This document shows, in pieces, positions 8,177-17,674 of a DNA stretch of 64,000 nt. Source of the stretch: Staphylococcus pettenkoferi (GTDB lineage Bacteria; Bacillota; Bacilli; Staphylococcales; Staphylococcaceae); assembly GCF_026659735.1 (NCBI RefSeq), contig NZ_JANSKK010000005.1:1-64000 (forward strand), read 5' to 3'. The position numbers were made by a program, and so were the translations under genes. The stretch's first letter is position 1; every line of letters begins with the position of its first letter. Below the pieces are notes generated by a model. That model had not been told where the DNA came from. It searched no databases and was given only the letters and a program-made list of their open reading frames with translations.

Positions 8177-8628
8177 GAGGAATCTTTAGAAGTAGTATGT
8201 TAGGTATCATAATCGGTCTTGCCTTGTCGCTCGTCTTTAGCTTTATCTTTGGGCACGGACACTATTATCCTCAATCACCTGTTTCAACGATGGGTCACCT
8301 TTACTATGCACACTTGAATGAACCTACAATTATGTTGTTTTCCATCATTATCTGGGCACTCATTGGACTATTATTCTTTGTAGGCGGACTGTTATACGAA
8401 CGTGCAGAGTGGTCACTATGGAAGATTACTATCGCTCATTTCATATTGATGTTCGGTGGATTCTTCCCTTTAGCCATTTTAGCAGGATGGTTCCCACTCA
8501 AAGTCGCTCCTATTATTAGCTTTGTCATTATCTACATCGTCATTTATAGTATTATTTGGATCATTCAGTATCAGCGAAATAAAAAATCTGTCGCAGAAAT
8601 CAATCGTGCTTTAAATCAAAGAAGATAA
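8173..8628 (+). CDS. DUF3021 four-TM membrane protein, partner of LytTR
   Basis: 151-residue integral membrane protein with four hydrophobic segments (about residues 9-28, 52-74, 84-105 and 108-132), fitting DUF3021. Family members are usually encoded beside a LytTR regulator, as here, with a 4-bp overlap. The inferred role is to hold or release the regulator at the membrane. The stimulus is unknown. A long terminator follows. Confidence 0.85.
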   Translation: MRGIFRSSMLGIIIGLALSLVFSFIFGHGHYYPQSPVSTMGHLYYAHLNEPTIMLFSIIIWALIGLLFFVGGLLYERAEWSLWKITIAHFILMFGGFFPLAILAGWFPLKVAPIISFVIIYIVIYSIIWIIQYQRNKKSVAEINRALNQRR

Positions 8629-8635
8629 CATCAAT

Positions 8636-8702
8636 ATCGCTTGTCTATGAATGTAAGAGCAGTCTCAGAAGGCTCACTCCACTCTTACTTAGACAAGCGA
8701 TT
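8636..8702 (+). terminator. Long-stem terminator between DUF3021 and parB genes
   Basis: ATCGCTTGTCTA (8636-8647) pairs with TAGACAAGCGAT (8690-8701), with an inner GTAAGAG/CTCTTAC stem. It lies between convergent genes and is followed by TTCTTCTTGG. Confidence 0.75.
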
Positions 8703-8737
8703 CTTCTTGGGCGAACAGCTGCAACAAGAATGTCTCA

Positions 8738-9562
8738 TCATTCTCGATTGAGTTGACGAATAAGACGCTTAAATTCTTCTTCTGAGGTGAATTCGAAAGT
8801 AATCTGCCCTTTCTGTTTTCGTGTCGAAATCGTCACATCCGTGCCGTAATGTTCTTTGAGCTGGCGTTCTTGTTTTTGAATAAAACGCGGTTTCGTTTGC
8901 TTAGTCGCTTTCTGAGAGGTTTGCTTTTTAGGTTCATTGTCAGCTAAATAACTTTCTAAATACCGGACGCTCCAATGTTCTTTAGACACCCGGTTGGCTA
9001 ACCGCTTCATCGCTTGCGCGTCCTTAACCGCAAGCAATGTGCGTCCATGACCACCAGAAATCTCACCTTTTCTCACCATATCTGCCACTGATTTAGGCAA
9101 GTTCAACAAACGCAACATATTCGCGACATATGGTCGAGACTTACTCAAACGTTTCGCGACATCTTGTTGCGTAATATGTAAATCATCCATCAGCTTCTGA
9201 TAACTTTCCGCTTCTTCCATCGCATTCAAATCTTCACGCTGCAAATTCTCAATAATCGCCAACTCCATCATATCTGTCTCAGTCAGAGCTTTCACAATCG
9301 CTGGCATTTCAGTCAAACCAGCAAGTTGCGAAGCACGATAACGTCGCTCACCCACGACGATATAATAGCCTTGAACGCTTTCGCTTAGCACGATAGGTTG
9401 CAAGATGCCATGTTGACGAATCGAATCAGCGAGGTCATTTAACTTCGTTTCATCGAACGTTTTGCGAGGTTGATAAGGGTTCGGTTTAATTTGCTGAATA
9501 GGTATAGATTGAACTTTCTCGTCTGCTTGTTGCGCGATACGTTGGTCGTTGGATAACGCCAT
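8738..9562 (-). CDS. parB: Chromosome partition protein ParB/Spo0J
   Basis: CTP-dependent parS-binding protein. The N-terminal CTPase box includes PIQQIKPNPYQPRKTFDE, VGERRYRASQLAG and ENLQREDLNAMEEA; the helix-turn-helix is LHITQQDVAKRLSKSRPYVANMLRLL; and a C-terminal dimer domain ends FKRLIRQLNRE. I use ATG 9562 (274 aa), nine bases after GAGGGAG, not the GTG at 9571 that abuts it. No parA/soj gene is adjacent, as in other staphylococci. It is paralogous to Noc at 38110. Transcribed toward the LytTR/DUF3021 terminator. Confidence 0.95.
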   Translation of the reverse strand: MALSNDQRIAQQADEKVQSIPIQQIKPNPYQPRKTFDETKLNDLADSIRQHGILQPIVLSESVQGYYIVVGERRYRASQLAGLTEMPAIVKALTETDMMELAIIENLQREDLNAMEEAESYQKLMDDLHITQQDVAKRLSKSRPYVANMLRLLNLPKSVADMVRKGEISGGHGRTLLAVKDAQAMKRLANRVSKEHWSVRYLESYLADNEPKKQTSQKATKQTKPRFIQKQERQLKEHYGTDVTISTRKQKGQITFEFTSEEEFKRLIRQLNRE

Positions 9563-9703
9563 GCTTTGCACTCCCTCATGTGTGATTCATTACTCTTTAT
9601 TGTAAAAAATTTCTCTCTTACTAAACAAGTATTTATCCTAGATACAGCAAGACTTCTCCATCATTTTCGAATTACACCAAATCACAATTTTCAGAAAAAG
9701 TAG

Positions 9704-9732
9704 TTGACAAATAAAATCCCGCTCTATAAACT
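9704..9732 (+). promoter_or_regulatory. Promoter of the metICFE operon
   Basis: Perfect -35 TTGACA at 9704-9709 with a -10 candidate TAAACT at 9727-9732 (17 bp) or TATAAA at 9725 (15 bp). It starts the T-box leader. Confidence 0.7.
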
Positions 9733-9738
9733 TAATGA

Positions 9739-10168
9739 TAACAAGTTCACAACGCATTGAAACACAGCAATAAGGAAAGTAGAACTTACACTGCTGGCAC
9801 AGAGAGTCTTCGTTTGCTGAAAGAAGATCCAGAAAGAAAGTTTGAAAATGGCCTTTGAGTGTTGATGCCAATATGAGGTGTCAACGGGTTCGCCCGTTAT
9901 AGCGAGACAGTATTAACATTTGTTAAATGGCGTACTGGATTCCCACGTCCTCAACCGTGTTGATACTCATTTTGTATAGACGAAATGGGTTTTTATTTTG
10001 CACTCGGTGAGAGGTTACTTCGTTCAACCATTCACGACTTTAACTGATGGCGTACTGGTTGAGGTTGCTTTAGCGATAAAGTGACAAATATAGGTGGTAC
10101 CACGAAATTGAAGCTTTCGTCCTTTACATCCGATCCAATTCGGGTTTAAAGGACGGAAGCTTTTTTTA
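9739..10168 (+). ncRNA. Methionine T-box riboswitch leader
   Basis: About 430-nt leader upstream of metI. The universal T-box sequence AGGTGGTACCACG lies at 10092-10104. It is followed by a strong terminator whose stem (10111-10126 with 10145-10161) ends in seven T. A possible specifier is ATG at 9848-9850 in the context GAAAATGG, fitting a Met codon followed by a purine. Uncharged tRNA-Met would stabilise the antiterminator and allow transcription. Staphylococcal met operons are known to use a T-box in place of the S-box typical of Bacillus. Confidence 0.92.
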
Positions 10169-10195
10169 TTTTACTCACAAGGAGGTTGTTCACGC

Positions 10196-11299
10196 ATGAA
10201 AGATACTGAATTCGCTCAAATCGCGCTCACTCAAGACGCGACCGGTGCAATTGCAAACCCTATTCACCTATCTACCGCCTATCAACATCCACATCTAGGT
10301 GAATCGACAGGCTACGATTATACGCGAACTAAGAATCCGACACGTTCAGCGTTTGAAGAAGCGTTTGCCCGCCTTGAACAGGGTACATCCGCTTTCGCAA
10401 CATCAAGTGGCATGGCTGCGATCCAACTCATTTGTCATCTCTTTCAACCTGGTGACGAAGTACTCGTGTCCTTTGATTTATATGGCGGGACCTTTCGACT
10501 TTTCGCACATTACGAAACGCACTACGACATTCATTTTACTTATGTGGATTTCACAAATTATACGGAAGTGCAACGAGCGATTACACCCCAGACACGTGCA
10601 TTGTTTATCGAACCGATTTCCAATCCACAGATGATTGCGATTGACGCTCAACCGTATTACGAACTGGCACGACAACATAACTTGCTCACGATTATCGACA
10701 ACACATTCTTAACACCGTATCTCTCTACACCCTTAGCAGACGGAGCAGATATCGTGCTTCACTCGGCGACGAAGTATATTGGCGGCCATAACGATGTCCT
10801 CGCAGGAGTAGTTACGGTGAAAGATGACAGGTTAGCAGAAACACTGGGGAGTTATCACAACATGATAGGCGCCACGCTTTCGCCCTTTGATAGCTACCTA
10901 CTACAACGTGGCTTGAAGACCCTTCACCTACGCATGGAACGTGCAGCGTCGAACGCGCGTCGTTTAGCAGAGCGTTGCGAGGAGTTGGAAGCGATTAGCG
11001 AGGTGCTCTATAGCGGCCGAACGGGCATGTTGAGTTTACGACTGAATCCTCAATACGACGTTGGGCTATTGTTAAAAAATCTCAAAACCTGTATCTTCGC
11101 TGAAAGTTTGGGTGGCACGGAGACGTTTATTACGTTCCCTTATACGCAAACGCACGTCGATATGCCTGATGAGGAAAAAGCCAAGCGCGGTATTGACGAA
11201 TATTTAATACGACTCTCGGTAGGCATTGAATATTATGACGACATTGAACACGACATTATTCAAGCATTAAATCAAGCACAGAAAGGAGTGGTCACATGA
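10196..11299 (+). CDS. metI: Cystathionine gamma-synthase / O-acetylhomoserine sulfhydrylase-type enzyme
   Basis: 367-residue PLP enzyme of the Cys/Met metabolism family. It joins an activated homoserine to cysteine (or sulfide). The PLP lysine lies in HSATKYIGGHNDVLAG, and the substrate loop has YDYTRTKNPTR. ATG 10196 has AAGGAGG upstream. First gene after the T-box; it overlaps metC by four bases (ATGA), so the cluster is translated in coupled fashion. It uses the O-acetylhomoserine that MetX (60187) would provide. Confidence 0.93.
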   Translation: MKDTEFAQIALTQDATGAIANPIHLSTAYQHPHLGESTGYDYTRTKNPTRSAFEEAFARLEQGTSAFATSSGMAAIQLICHLFQPGDEVLVSFDLYGGTFRLFAHYETHYDIHFTYVDFTNYTEVQRAITPQTRALFIEPISNPQMIAIDAQPYYELARQHNLLTIIDNTFLTPYLSTPLADGADIVLHSATKYIGGHNDVLAGVVTVKDDRLAETLGSYHNMIGATLSPFDSYLLQRGLKTLHLRMERAASNARRLAERCEELEAISEVLYSGRTGMLSLRLNPQYDVGLLLKNLKTCIFAESLGGTETFITFPYTQTHVDMPDEEKAKRGIDEYLIRLSVGIEYYDDIEHDIIQALNQAQKGVVT

Positions 11300-12432
11300 C
11301 ATTATCGCCAGAAACAGAAGTCCTCTTCGATCAACAGAGAGGGCACACCTACGATTCAGCTAACCCACCGCTCTATGACTCTTCGACGTTTCATCAATCG
11401 CAATTAGGTGGGCACACGGCATTTGATTATGCGCGCAGTGGCAACCCTAATCGCCAACTGTTGGAAGAGAAACTTGCGCGACTTGAAGGTGGGACACACG
11501 CCTTTGCTTTCGCTTCCGGTATCGCCGCAATTACAGCCATCTTCTTATCTCTGAAGTCTGGAGACCACGTAATCTTGCCTGACGATGTCTATGGCGGCAC
11601 CTTTCGACTGACACGTCAAATTCTGAATCGTTTTAACCTTCACTTTACAACCGTTGATACGACAGATATTAAAAATATTCAGCGTGCAATTCGACCAGAG
11701 ACACGGCTACTCTATTTGGAAACACCGTCCAATCCGAAATTTAAGATTACGGACATTCGTCGTGCGACAGAACTCGCACATCAGCATCACATCGATGTCG
11801 CTGTAGATAATACGTTTATGACACCTTTAGGCCAATCCCCGCTTCAGTTAGGCGCGGATATCGTCATTCACAGCGCGACGAAATTTCTCAGCGGACACAG
11901 TGATTTAATTGCAGGCGCTGTCATCGTTAAGCGCAACGATTTAGCGGAGCAGCTTTACCTTTTACAAAACGGAACAGGAACGGCATTATCTGCTCAAGAT
12001 AGCTGGACTTTGGCTAAACATTTAAAAACGTTACCCGTCCGCTACAACCAATCTGTGGCTAACGCGCACAAGGTCGTCCAATTTCTCGAACAACATCCTG
12101 CAGTGCGTGAAGTGTACTATCCAGGTTATAGCGATCTACATCTTTCACAAGCCCGCCATGGTGGCGCAGTACTCGGATTTCGACTTCAAGATGAAACACG
12201 TGCACAAGCCTTTGTCGATGCGCTCACACTTCCACTCGTCTCAGTCAGTTTGGGTGGTGTAGAAACAATCTTGTCTCACCCAGCTACGATGTCACATGCA
12301 GCGATTCCACAGGATATTCGAGAGGCTAGGCAAATTACATGGGGACTCTTTCGACTTAGCGTTGGTCTTGAAGATCCAACCGAATTGATTGCCGACCTCA
12401 ATCACGCATTCAAGGAGGGATGTGATGGATAA
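11296..12432 (+). CDS. metC: Cystathionine beta-lyase
   Basis: 378-residue PLP lyase of the same fold type I family as MetI, converting cystathionine to homocysteine, pyruvate and ammonia. The PLP lysine is in HSATKFLSGHSDLIAG, and the entry motif is FDYARSGNPNR. Second gene of the operon, overlapping metI by four bases and ending seven bases inside the metF start. The family does not separate lyases and synthases with certainty by sequence, but order and S. aureus synteny support this call. Confidence 0.9.
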   Translation: MTLSPETEVLFDQQRGHTYDSANPPLYDSSTFHQSQLGGHTAFDYARSGNPNRQLLEEKLARLEGGTHAFAFASGIAAITAIFLSLKSGDHVILPDDVYGGTFRLTRQILNRFNLHFTTVDTTDIKNIQRAIRPETRLLYLETPSNPKFKITDIRRATELAHQHHIDVAVDNTFMTPLGQSPLQLGADIVIHSATKFLSGHSDLIAGAVIVKRNDLAEQLYLLQNGTGTALSAQDSWTLAKHLKTLPVRYNQSVANAHKVVQFLEQHPAVREVYYPGYSDLHLSQARHGGAVLGFRLQDETRAQAFVDALTLPLVSVSLGGVETILSHPATMSHAAIPQDIREARQITWGLFRLSVGLEDPTELIADLNHAFKEGCDG

Positions 12433-14266
12433 ACTTTTACACAAACTACAGACACAAGTTCTCGTCGGTGATGGCGCAATGGGCACGATACTCTTCACAG
12501 AAGGGTTGGATACCTGCCCAGAAGCTTACAACCTCACGCATCCTGAGAAGATTGAGGCGATTCACCGTTCGTACATTGAAGCTGGGGCGGACGTCATCCA
12601 AACCAACACGTACGGCGCAAACTTTGAGAAGTTGAAAGCATTTGGCTTGGAGCACAAAGTGAAACACATCCACCAAGCTGCAGTAGCGATTGCTCAACGT
12701 GCAGCTCAACCTGAGACCATCATTCTCGGTACTGTCGGAGGCTTTCGCAGTGTAACGCAGGAAGATTTAAGCTTGTCGACGATTCTCTATCATACCGAAC
12801 TACAGATCGAGACCTTAATCCAAGCTGGTGTCGACGCGCTACTCTTTGAAACGTACTACGACTTAGAGGAACTCACCGCCGTCGTCAAGCTTTCCCGAGA
12901 GATGACCGATCGTCCGATTATCGCGCAACTCACCGCTTCCAACACGCATTATCTAAAGGACAGCACGGAAATTAACCGAGCGATTCAGCAAGTCATCAAG
13001 TGTGGCGCAAATGTTGTTGGACTTAACTGTCACCACGGGCCACATCACATGCAGCAGTCTTTCTCACACATAGATCTACCACAAGATGCGTATCTCTCGT
13101 GTTATCCGAACGCGAGTCTGCTCGATATTGAGAACCAAGAGATACGTTATAGCGATAATGCAGCTTACTTCGGTAAAATGGCGCAAAAACTCATTAACGA
13201 AGGCGTTCGACTTATTGGAGGATGTTGTGGCACGACACCTGAACATGTGCGCTATATCAAGCAAGCCGTCAAAGATTTGTCACCGGTCACACGTAAAAAT
13301 GTCATTCCTATCAAACAACGTGAACGCACACAGCCGACGCCTACACGAAAGAAAAACCTGACGTCCATCGTCAAACAACGGTCGTCGATCATCGTCGAAT
13401 TAGACACACCGAAGCACTTGGATACGTCCACTTTCTTCGACAACGTCCAACAACTCGACCAACTGGGTATCGACGCCATTACTTTAGCCGACAATTCGCT
13501 CGCTACTGTGCGTATCAGCAACATCGCAGCGGCAAGCATTATCAAACAGCAATACAACTTAGAACCTTTAGTACACATCGCCTGTCGAGACCGCAATTTA
13601 ATTGGCTTACAGTCTCATCTTCTCGGTCTGTCTTTACTCGATATCACCGAAATATTAGCGATTACCGGTGACCCTGCACGTATCGGCAACCTCCCAGGTG
13701 CTACCAACGTGTATGACGTCAATTCACGAGGACTCACTGAAATGGCTGTGCGTTTTAACCAAGGTATTAATACAGACGGCGCGGAGTTGAAACAACGTAC
13801 GCATTTTAATATCGCTGGCGCCTTTGATCCTAACGTCCGTCGCTTAGACTACGCAGTTAAAAAGGCGGAACAGAAGATTAAGCACGGAACACATTACTTT
13901 ATTACGCAACCCGTCTACAGCAGTGACAAGATTCAAGAAATCTATGAAGCTACAAAGCATTTAGAAACGCCGTTCTATATCGGTATCATGCCGATAACGA
14001 GCTACAACAATGCGTTATTTTTACACAATGAAGTCCCAGGCATCACACTCTCTGACGACATCTTGGAGCAGTTTGAAGCGGTAAAAGACGACGCAGCACA
14101 GACGAAAGCACTGAGTCTCAAACTCTCGAAAGCATTGATTGAGACTGTCCATCGCTACTTCAATGGCCTATATCTCATCACACCATTTCAACGCGTGGAC
14201 TTGACCATTGAACTCGCACACTATTCACAAACCATCACTTCAACGAAACAGGAGGCATTATTATGA
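12425..14266 (+). CDS. metF: Bifunctional homocysteine S-methyltransferase / methylenetetrahydrofolate reductase
   Basis: Fusion of two enzymes in 613 residues, the same length as I recall for the S. aureus protein. The N-terminal half (about 1-290) is a homocysteine methyltransferase domain with [16 protein letters not shown] and the zinc-binding [10 protein letters not shown]. The C-terminal half (about 315-610) is an MTHFR-like FAD domain with [21 protein letters not shown] and HYFITQPVY. It makes 5-methyl-THF for MetE. Start ATG 12425 follows AAGGAGGG; an earlier in-frame codon at 12389 lies inside metC. It overlaps metE by four bases. Confidence 0.95.
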   Translation: MDKLLHKLQTQVLVGDGAMGTILFTEGLDTCPEAYNLTHPEKIEAIHRSYIEAGADVIQTNTYGANFEKLKAFGLEHKVKHIHQAAVAIAQRAAQPETIILGTVGGFRSVTQEDLSLSTILYHTELQIETLIQAGVDALLFETYYDLEELTAVVKLSREMTDRPIIAQLTASNTHYLKDSTEINRAIQQVIKCGANVVGLNCHHGPHHMQQSFSHIDLPQDAYLSCYPNASLLDIENQEIRYSDNAAYFGKMAQKLINEGVRLIGGCCGTTPEHVRYIKQAVKDLSPVTRKNVIPIKQRERTQPTPTRKKNLTSIVKQRSSIIVELDTPKHLDTSTFFDNVQQLDQLGIDAITLADNSLATVRISNIAAASIIKQQYNLEPLVHIACRDRNLIGLQSHLLGLSLLDITEILAITGDPARIGNLPGATNVYDVNSRGLTEMAVRFNQGINTDGAELKQRTHFNIAGAFDPNVRRLDYAVKKAEQKIKHGTHYFITQPVYSSDKIQEIYEATKHLETPFYIGIMPITSYNNALFLHNEVPGITLSDDILEQFEAVKDDAAQTKALSLKLSKALIETVHRYFNGLYLITPFQRVDLTIELAHYSQTITSTKQEALL

Positions 14267-16491
14267 CAATTACAACATCAAATTTAGGATTCCCAAGACT
14301 AGGTAGAAAGAGAGAATGGAAGAAAGCCATTGAAAGTTACTGGGCACACCGCATTACACTCGAGGAACTGCACGAACAGCTCAATGCGTTACACAAGGAG
14401 AACCTCTTACTGCAGAAACACTATCATCTCGACAGCATTCCTGTAGGAGACTTCTCACTTTATGATCACGTGTTAGATACATCTCTACTCTTCAACATTA
14501 TTCCTGAACGTTTCCAAGGTCGCCCTGTCGACACAGATTTACTCTTCGACATCGCGCGTGGTAATAAAGAGCACGTCGCAAGCGCTTTGATTAAGTGGTT
14601 TAACACGAACTACCACTACATCGTGCCGGAGTGGGACAACGTCGAGCCTAAAGTGACGCCCAATACATTGCTCGAGCGATATAAATTTGCGCAATCTCTT
14701 AACGTCGAGGCGCATCCTGTGATTCTCGGTCCTATTACGTTTGTCGCATTATCGAAAGGGGGTACGCAGTCATTTGAAGAGAAAGTGGAAACGTTACTTC
14801 CGTTGTACCAACAAGTATTAACAGAACTCGTTGAAGCAGGTGCGCCTTATATTCAAATCGATGAACCTATTCTCGTGACAGACGATAGTGCATCATATGA
14901 GGAGATCACTCAACGTGCGTATAACGACCTTGCCGAAGCAGGGTTAGGTGACAAACTCGTCATTCAAACATACTTTGAACGCGCAAACATCGCATTTCTG
15001 AACACCTTACCTGTGAAAGGTTATGGTTTAGACTTTGTACACGATCATGATTACAACTTAGCGCAACTTCAGTCTGGTTATCTCGATAAAGAGAAAGCGA
15101 TTTATGCCGGAATTATCGACGGTCGCAACGTGTGGGCTGCAGATTTAGAGGATAAAAAGCATTTGATTGAGACGTTACTTAACTATACAGACGAACTCGT
15201 GATTCAGCCGTCATCTTCCCTTTTACATGTGCCTGTATCACTCGATGATGAAGTACTCGAAGAAGATATCGCAGAAGGCTTAAGCTTCGCGACTGAAAAA
15301 CTCGACGAACTTGATGCATTAAAACGCCTCTTCAACGATAACGACGCGGACAAGTTCAACACATTACAAGCGCGTTATGAACGCTTTAACCAACAAGATT
15401 TCAAAAATGCGGAGTATGATTTCGAGGCTGTACGCACGGCGCGCCAATCGCCATTTGAGATACGCCGCGTCGCACAACAAGAACACTTACAGTTGCCGGA
15501 TCTACCTACGACTACGATTGGCTCATTCCCTCAATCCACTGAGGTGCGTAAACAACGGGCGGATTGGAAGAATCAACGCATTTCCGACACAGAATATCGC
15601 ACGTTCTTAGAACAAGAAATCGCCCGCTGGATTCGCATTCAAGAAGATATCGGACTCGACGTCTTCGTCCATGGTGAGTTCGAACGTAACGACATGGTGG
15701 AATACTTCGGTGAGCGTCTTCAAGGCTTCCTCGTAACGAAATACGGTTGGGTGCAATCTTACGGATCTCGTGCTGTGAAACCACCTATCATCTATGGTGA
15801 TGTGAAATGGACAGAACCGATTACGGTAGCTGAAACGAAGTATGCGCAAAGTCTCACGGCTCACCCGGTCAAAGGTATGTTAACAGGGCCTGTAACAATC
15901 TTGAACTGGTCATTTGAACGTGTAGACATTCCTCGTTCACGCGTACAAGATCAAATTGCGCTCGCGATTAATGAAGAAGTGCTCGCATTGGAAGAAGCGG
16001 GTATACGTATTATACAAGTCGATGAACCTGCTTTGCGTGAAGGTTTACCGCTCCGTTTTGAATATCATGAAGATTACTTACAGAAAGCTGTCCATTCCTT
16101 CCGTTTAGCGACATCATCAGTGGCAGATGCGACACAAATTCATACGCATATGTGCTATTCTCAGTTTGGACAAATTATTCACGCTATTCGTGAGCTAGAC
16201 GCAGATGTTATTTCTATTGAAACATCACGCAGTCATGGTGATTTGATCAAAGACTTTGAAGATATTACGTATGATTTAGGAATTGGACTTGGCGTCTACG
16301 ACATTCATAGTCCACGTATTCCTACAGAAAGTGAAATTACGACGGCGATTACACGTGCTTTACAGAATATTGACCGTTCATTGTTCTGGGTGAACCCGGA
16401 CTGTGGCTTGAAGACGCGTAAGGAAGAAGAAGTGAAAGAAGCCTTGAGTGTGCTAGTAGAGGCAGTACGTCATTTACGTGAAGATAATTGA
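14263..16491 (+). CDS. metE: Cobalamin-independent methionine synthase
   Basis: 742-residue 5-methyltetrahydropteroyltriglutamate-homocysteine methyltransferase. Two barrel halves are visible. The C-terminal half has TIGSFPQST, the zinc ligands in HTHMCYSQF, the glutamate in [11 protein letters not shown] and the cysteine in NPDCGLKTR. The N-terminus [19 protein letters not shown] is standard. ATG 14263 overlaps the metF stop (ATGA). Last met gene of the operon; 168 bp with a nested hairpin separate it from the next gene. Confidence 0.98.
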   Translation: MTITTSNLGFPRLGRKREWKKAIESYWAHRITLEELHEQLNALHKENLLLQKHYHLDSIPVGDFSLYDHVLDTSLLFNIIPERFQGRPVDTDLLFDIARGNKEHVASALIKWFNTNYHYIVPEWDNVEPKVTPNTLLERYKFAQSLNVEAHPVILGPITFVALSKGGTQSFEEKVETLLPLYQQVLTELVEAGAPYIQIDEPILVTDDSASYEEITQRAYNDLAEAGLGDKLVIQTYFERANIAFLNTLPVKGYGLDFVHDHDYNLAQLQSGYLDKEKAIYAGIIDGRNVWAADLEDKKHLIETLLNYTDELVIQPSSSLLHVPVSLDDEVLEEDIAEGLSFATEKLDELDALKRLFNDNDADKFNTLQARYERFNQQDFKNAEYDFEAVRTARQSPFEIRRVAQQEHLQLPDLPTTTIGSFPQSTEVRKQRADWKNQRISDTEYRTFLEQEIARWIRIQEDIGLDVFVHGEFERNDMVEYFGERLQGFLVTKYGWVQSYGSRAVKPPIIYGDVKWTEPITVAETKYAQSLTAHPVKGMLTGPVTILNWSFERVDIPRSRVQDQIALAINEEVLALEEAGIRIIQVDEPALREGLPLRFEYHEDYLQKAVHSFRLATSSVADATQIHTHMCYSQFGQIIHAIRELDADVISIETSRSHGDLIKDFEDITYDLGIGLGVYDIHSPRIPTESEITTAITRALQNIDRSLFWVNPDCGLKTRKEEEVKEALSVLVEAVRHLREDN

Positions 16492-16508
16492 GAGGAGACG
16501 TCTTGATT

Positions 16509-16585
16509 GAGATGGAGTGAATCCGCTCTTCAAGCTTGATGAGGATTTATGATTGTTAAAATGTTTCATGAATCCTCACCATCTC
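16509..16585 (+). other. Nested stem-loop downstream of metE
   Basis: GAGATGG (16509-16515) pairs with CCATCTC (16579-16585), and inside it TGAGGATTTATGA (16540-16552) pairs with TCATGAATCCTCA (16566-16578) with one mismatch. There is no T tract, so it looks more like an intercistronic RNA structure that stabilises or processes mRNA than a plain terminator. Confidence 0.55.
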
Positions 16586-16659
16586 TACATTCAACGATTA
16601 GATAAGAAATACCCTATCAGTAATTATTTACGTATTTTAATAAAAGAAAGGTGATACAC

Positions 16660-17400
16660 ATGAGCTATCCACTTTGGAAACAACTTGAACAACTGAAGTC
16701 TGACACGTGGGTCGATTTAACCCACACCTTTGACGAGGAGATTCCACGCTTTAGCGACTTTGAAAAGGCAGAAGTGTCAACGCTATTCACAGTGCCAGAA
16801 CATGGTTTCTTCGTACAACGTTGGAATATCGTCACTCAGTACGGTACACATATTGATGCGCCTATTCATTTCGTCGAGAACAAACGCTATTTAAACGACC
16901 TTGATTTAAAGGAACTCGTCTTGCCGCTTATCGTGTTAGATTACGCTAAAGAAGCGCAAGAGGATGCCGATTTCGTGCTCACGCGTGACCATTTACTCGA
17001 ATGGGAGTCTAAACACGGTGCGATTGAGAGTGGCACGTTCGTAGCTTTACGCACAGATTGGTCTAAACGTTGGCCGGATACTGAAGCGTTTGAGAATAAA
17101 GATGAGGAGGGCAATCAACACTTGCCTGGTTGGGGACTCGACGCATTGAAGTTCCTACTTGAAGAACGTGGCGTTAAAGCAATCGGCCATGAAACGTTTG
17201 ATACCGACGCTTCTGTCGATACTGCTCGCAATGGCGATATCGTTGGTGAGCGTTATGTACTCGGTCAAGATACGTTCCAAGTCGAACTATTAACGAACTT
17301 AGATCAACTTCCTACGCGTGGAGCTATTATTTACACGATCAGTCCGAAGCCGAAAGATGCGCCAGGCTTCCCAGTCCGCGCCTTTGCGATTAAAGAATAG
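16660..17400 (+). CDS. Cyclase-family metal-dependent hydrolase (kynurenine formamidase-like), 246 aa
   Basis: Member of the putative cyclase family (PF04199). The metal motif HxxxDxxxH is represented by YGTHIDAPIHF, with the N-terminal WVDLTHTFDEEIPRF and later GHETFDTDAS and FPVRAFAI typical. Such enzymes hydrolyse amides or lactones, such as N-formylkynurenine. The substrate here is unknown. ATG 16660 has AAAGGTGA upstream; the GTG at 16651 overlaps that site. It stands after the met operon on the same strand and ends with its own terminator. No tryptophan-degradation genes accompany it. Confidence 0.85.
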   Translation: MSYPLWKQLEQLKSDTWVDLTHTFDEEIPRFSDFEKAEVSTLFTVPEHGFFVQRWNIVTQYGTHIDAPIHFVENKRYLNDLDLKELVLPLIVLDYAKEAQEDADFVLTRDHLLEWESKHGAIESGTFVALRTDWSKRWPDTEAFENKDEEGNQHLPGWGLDALKFLLEERGVKAIGHETFDTDASVDTARNGDIVGERYVLGQDTFQVELLTNLDQLPTRGAIIYTISPKPKDAPGFPVRAFAIKE

Positions 17401-17405
17401 TATAC

Positions 17406-17453
17406 GAGATGAGGCTTAAACGTGCGTATAGCAATCGCGTCTAAGCCTTTCTC
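17406..17453 (+). terminator. Terminator after the cyclase-family gene
   Basis: GAGATGAGGCTTAAACG pairs with CGTCTAAGCCTTTCTC with minor mismatches, and a CTTTCTCTAT tail follows. Confidence 0.7.
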
Positions 17454-17674
17454 TATGATGTAGATTGTGAGAGGTAAGATTTCACTATTATAAAAATCAT
17501 TAAGTTAGGCGAATAAAATATTTTTAACGAAACTTCAACCCCTTTTAACTTAACCAACTAAGACACACAATCATGTATACTGATAGTACGTATAACGAAT
17601 TACAATCGAACGCGAACGAATTAGTTTAACCCACTCAATCATAGGATTACAATAGCAATGAGAGGTGATATGGA

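Noticed and set aside
9638..9871. 77-aa minus-strand ORF in the metI leader
   Set aside because: It lies antisense inside the T-box leader and has no supporting ribosome site.
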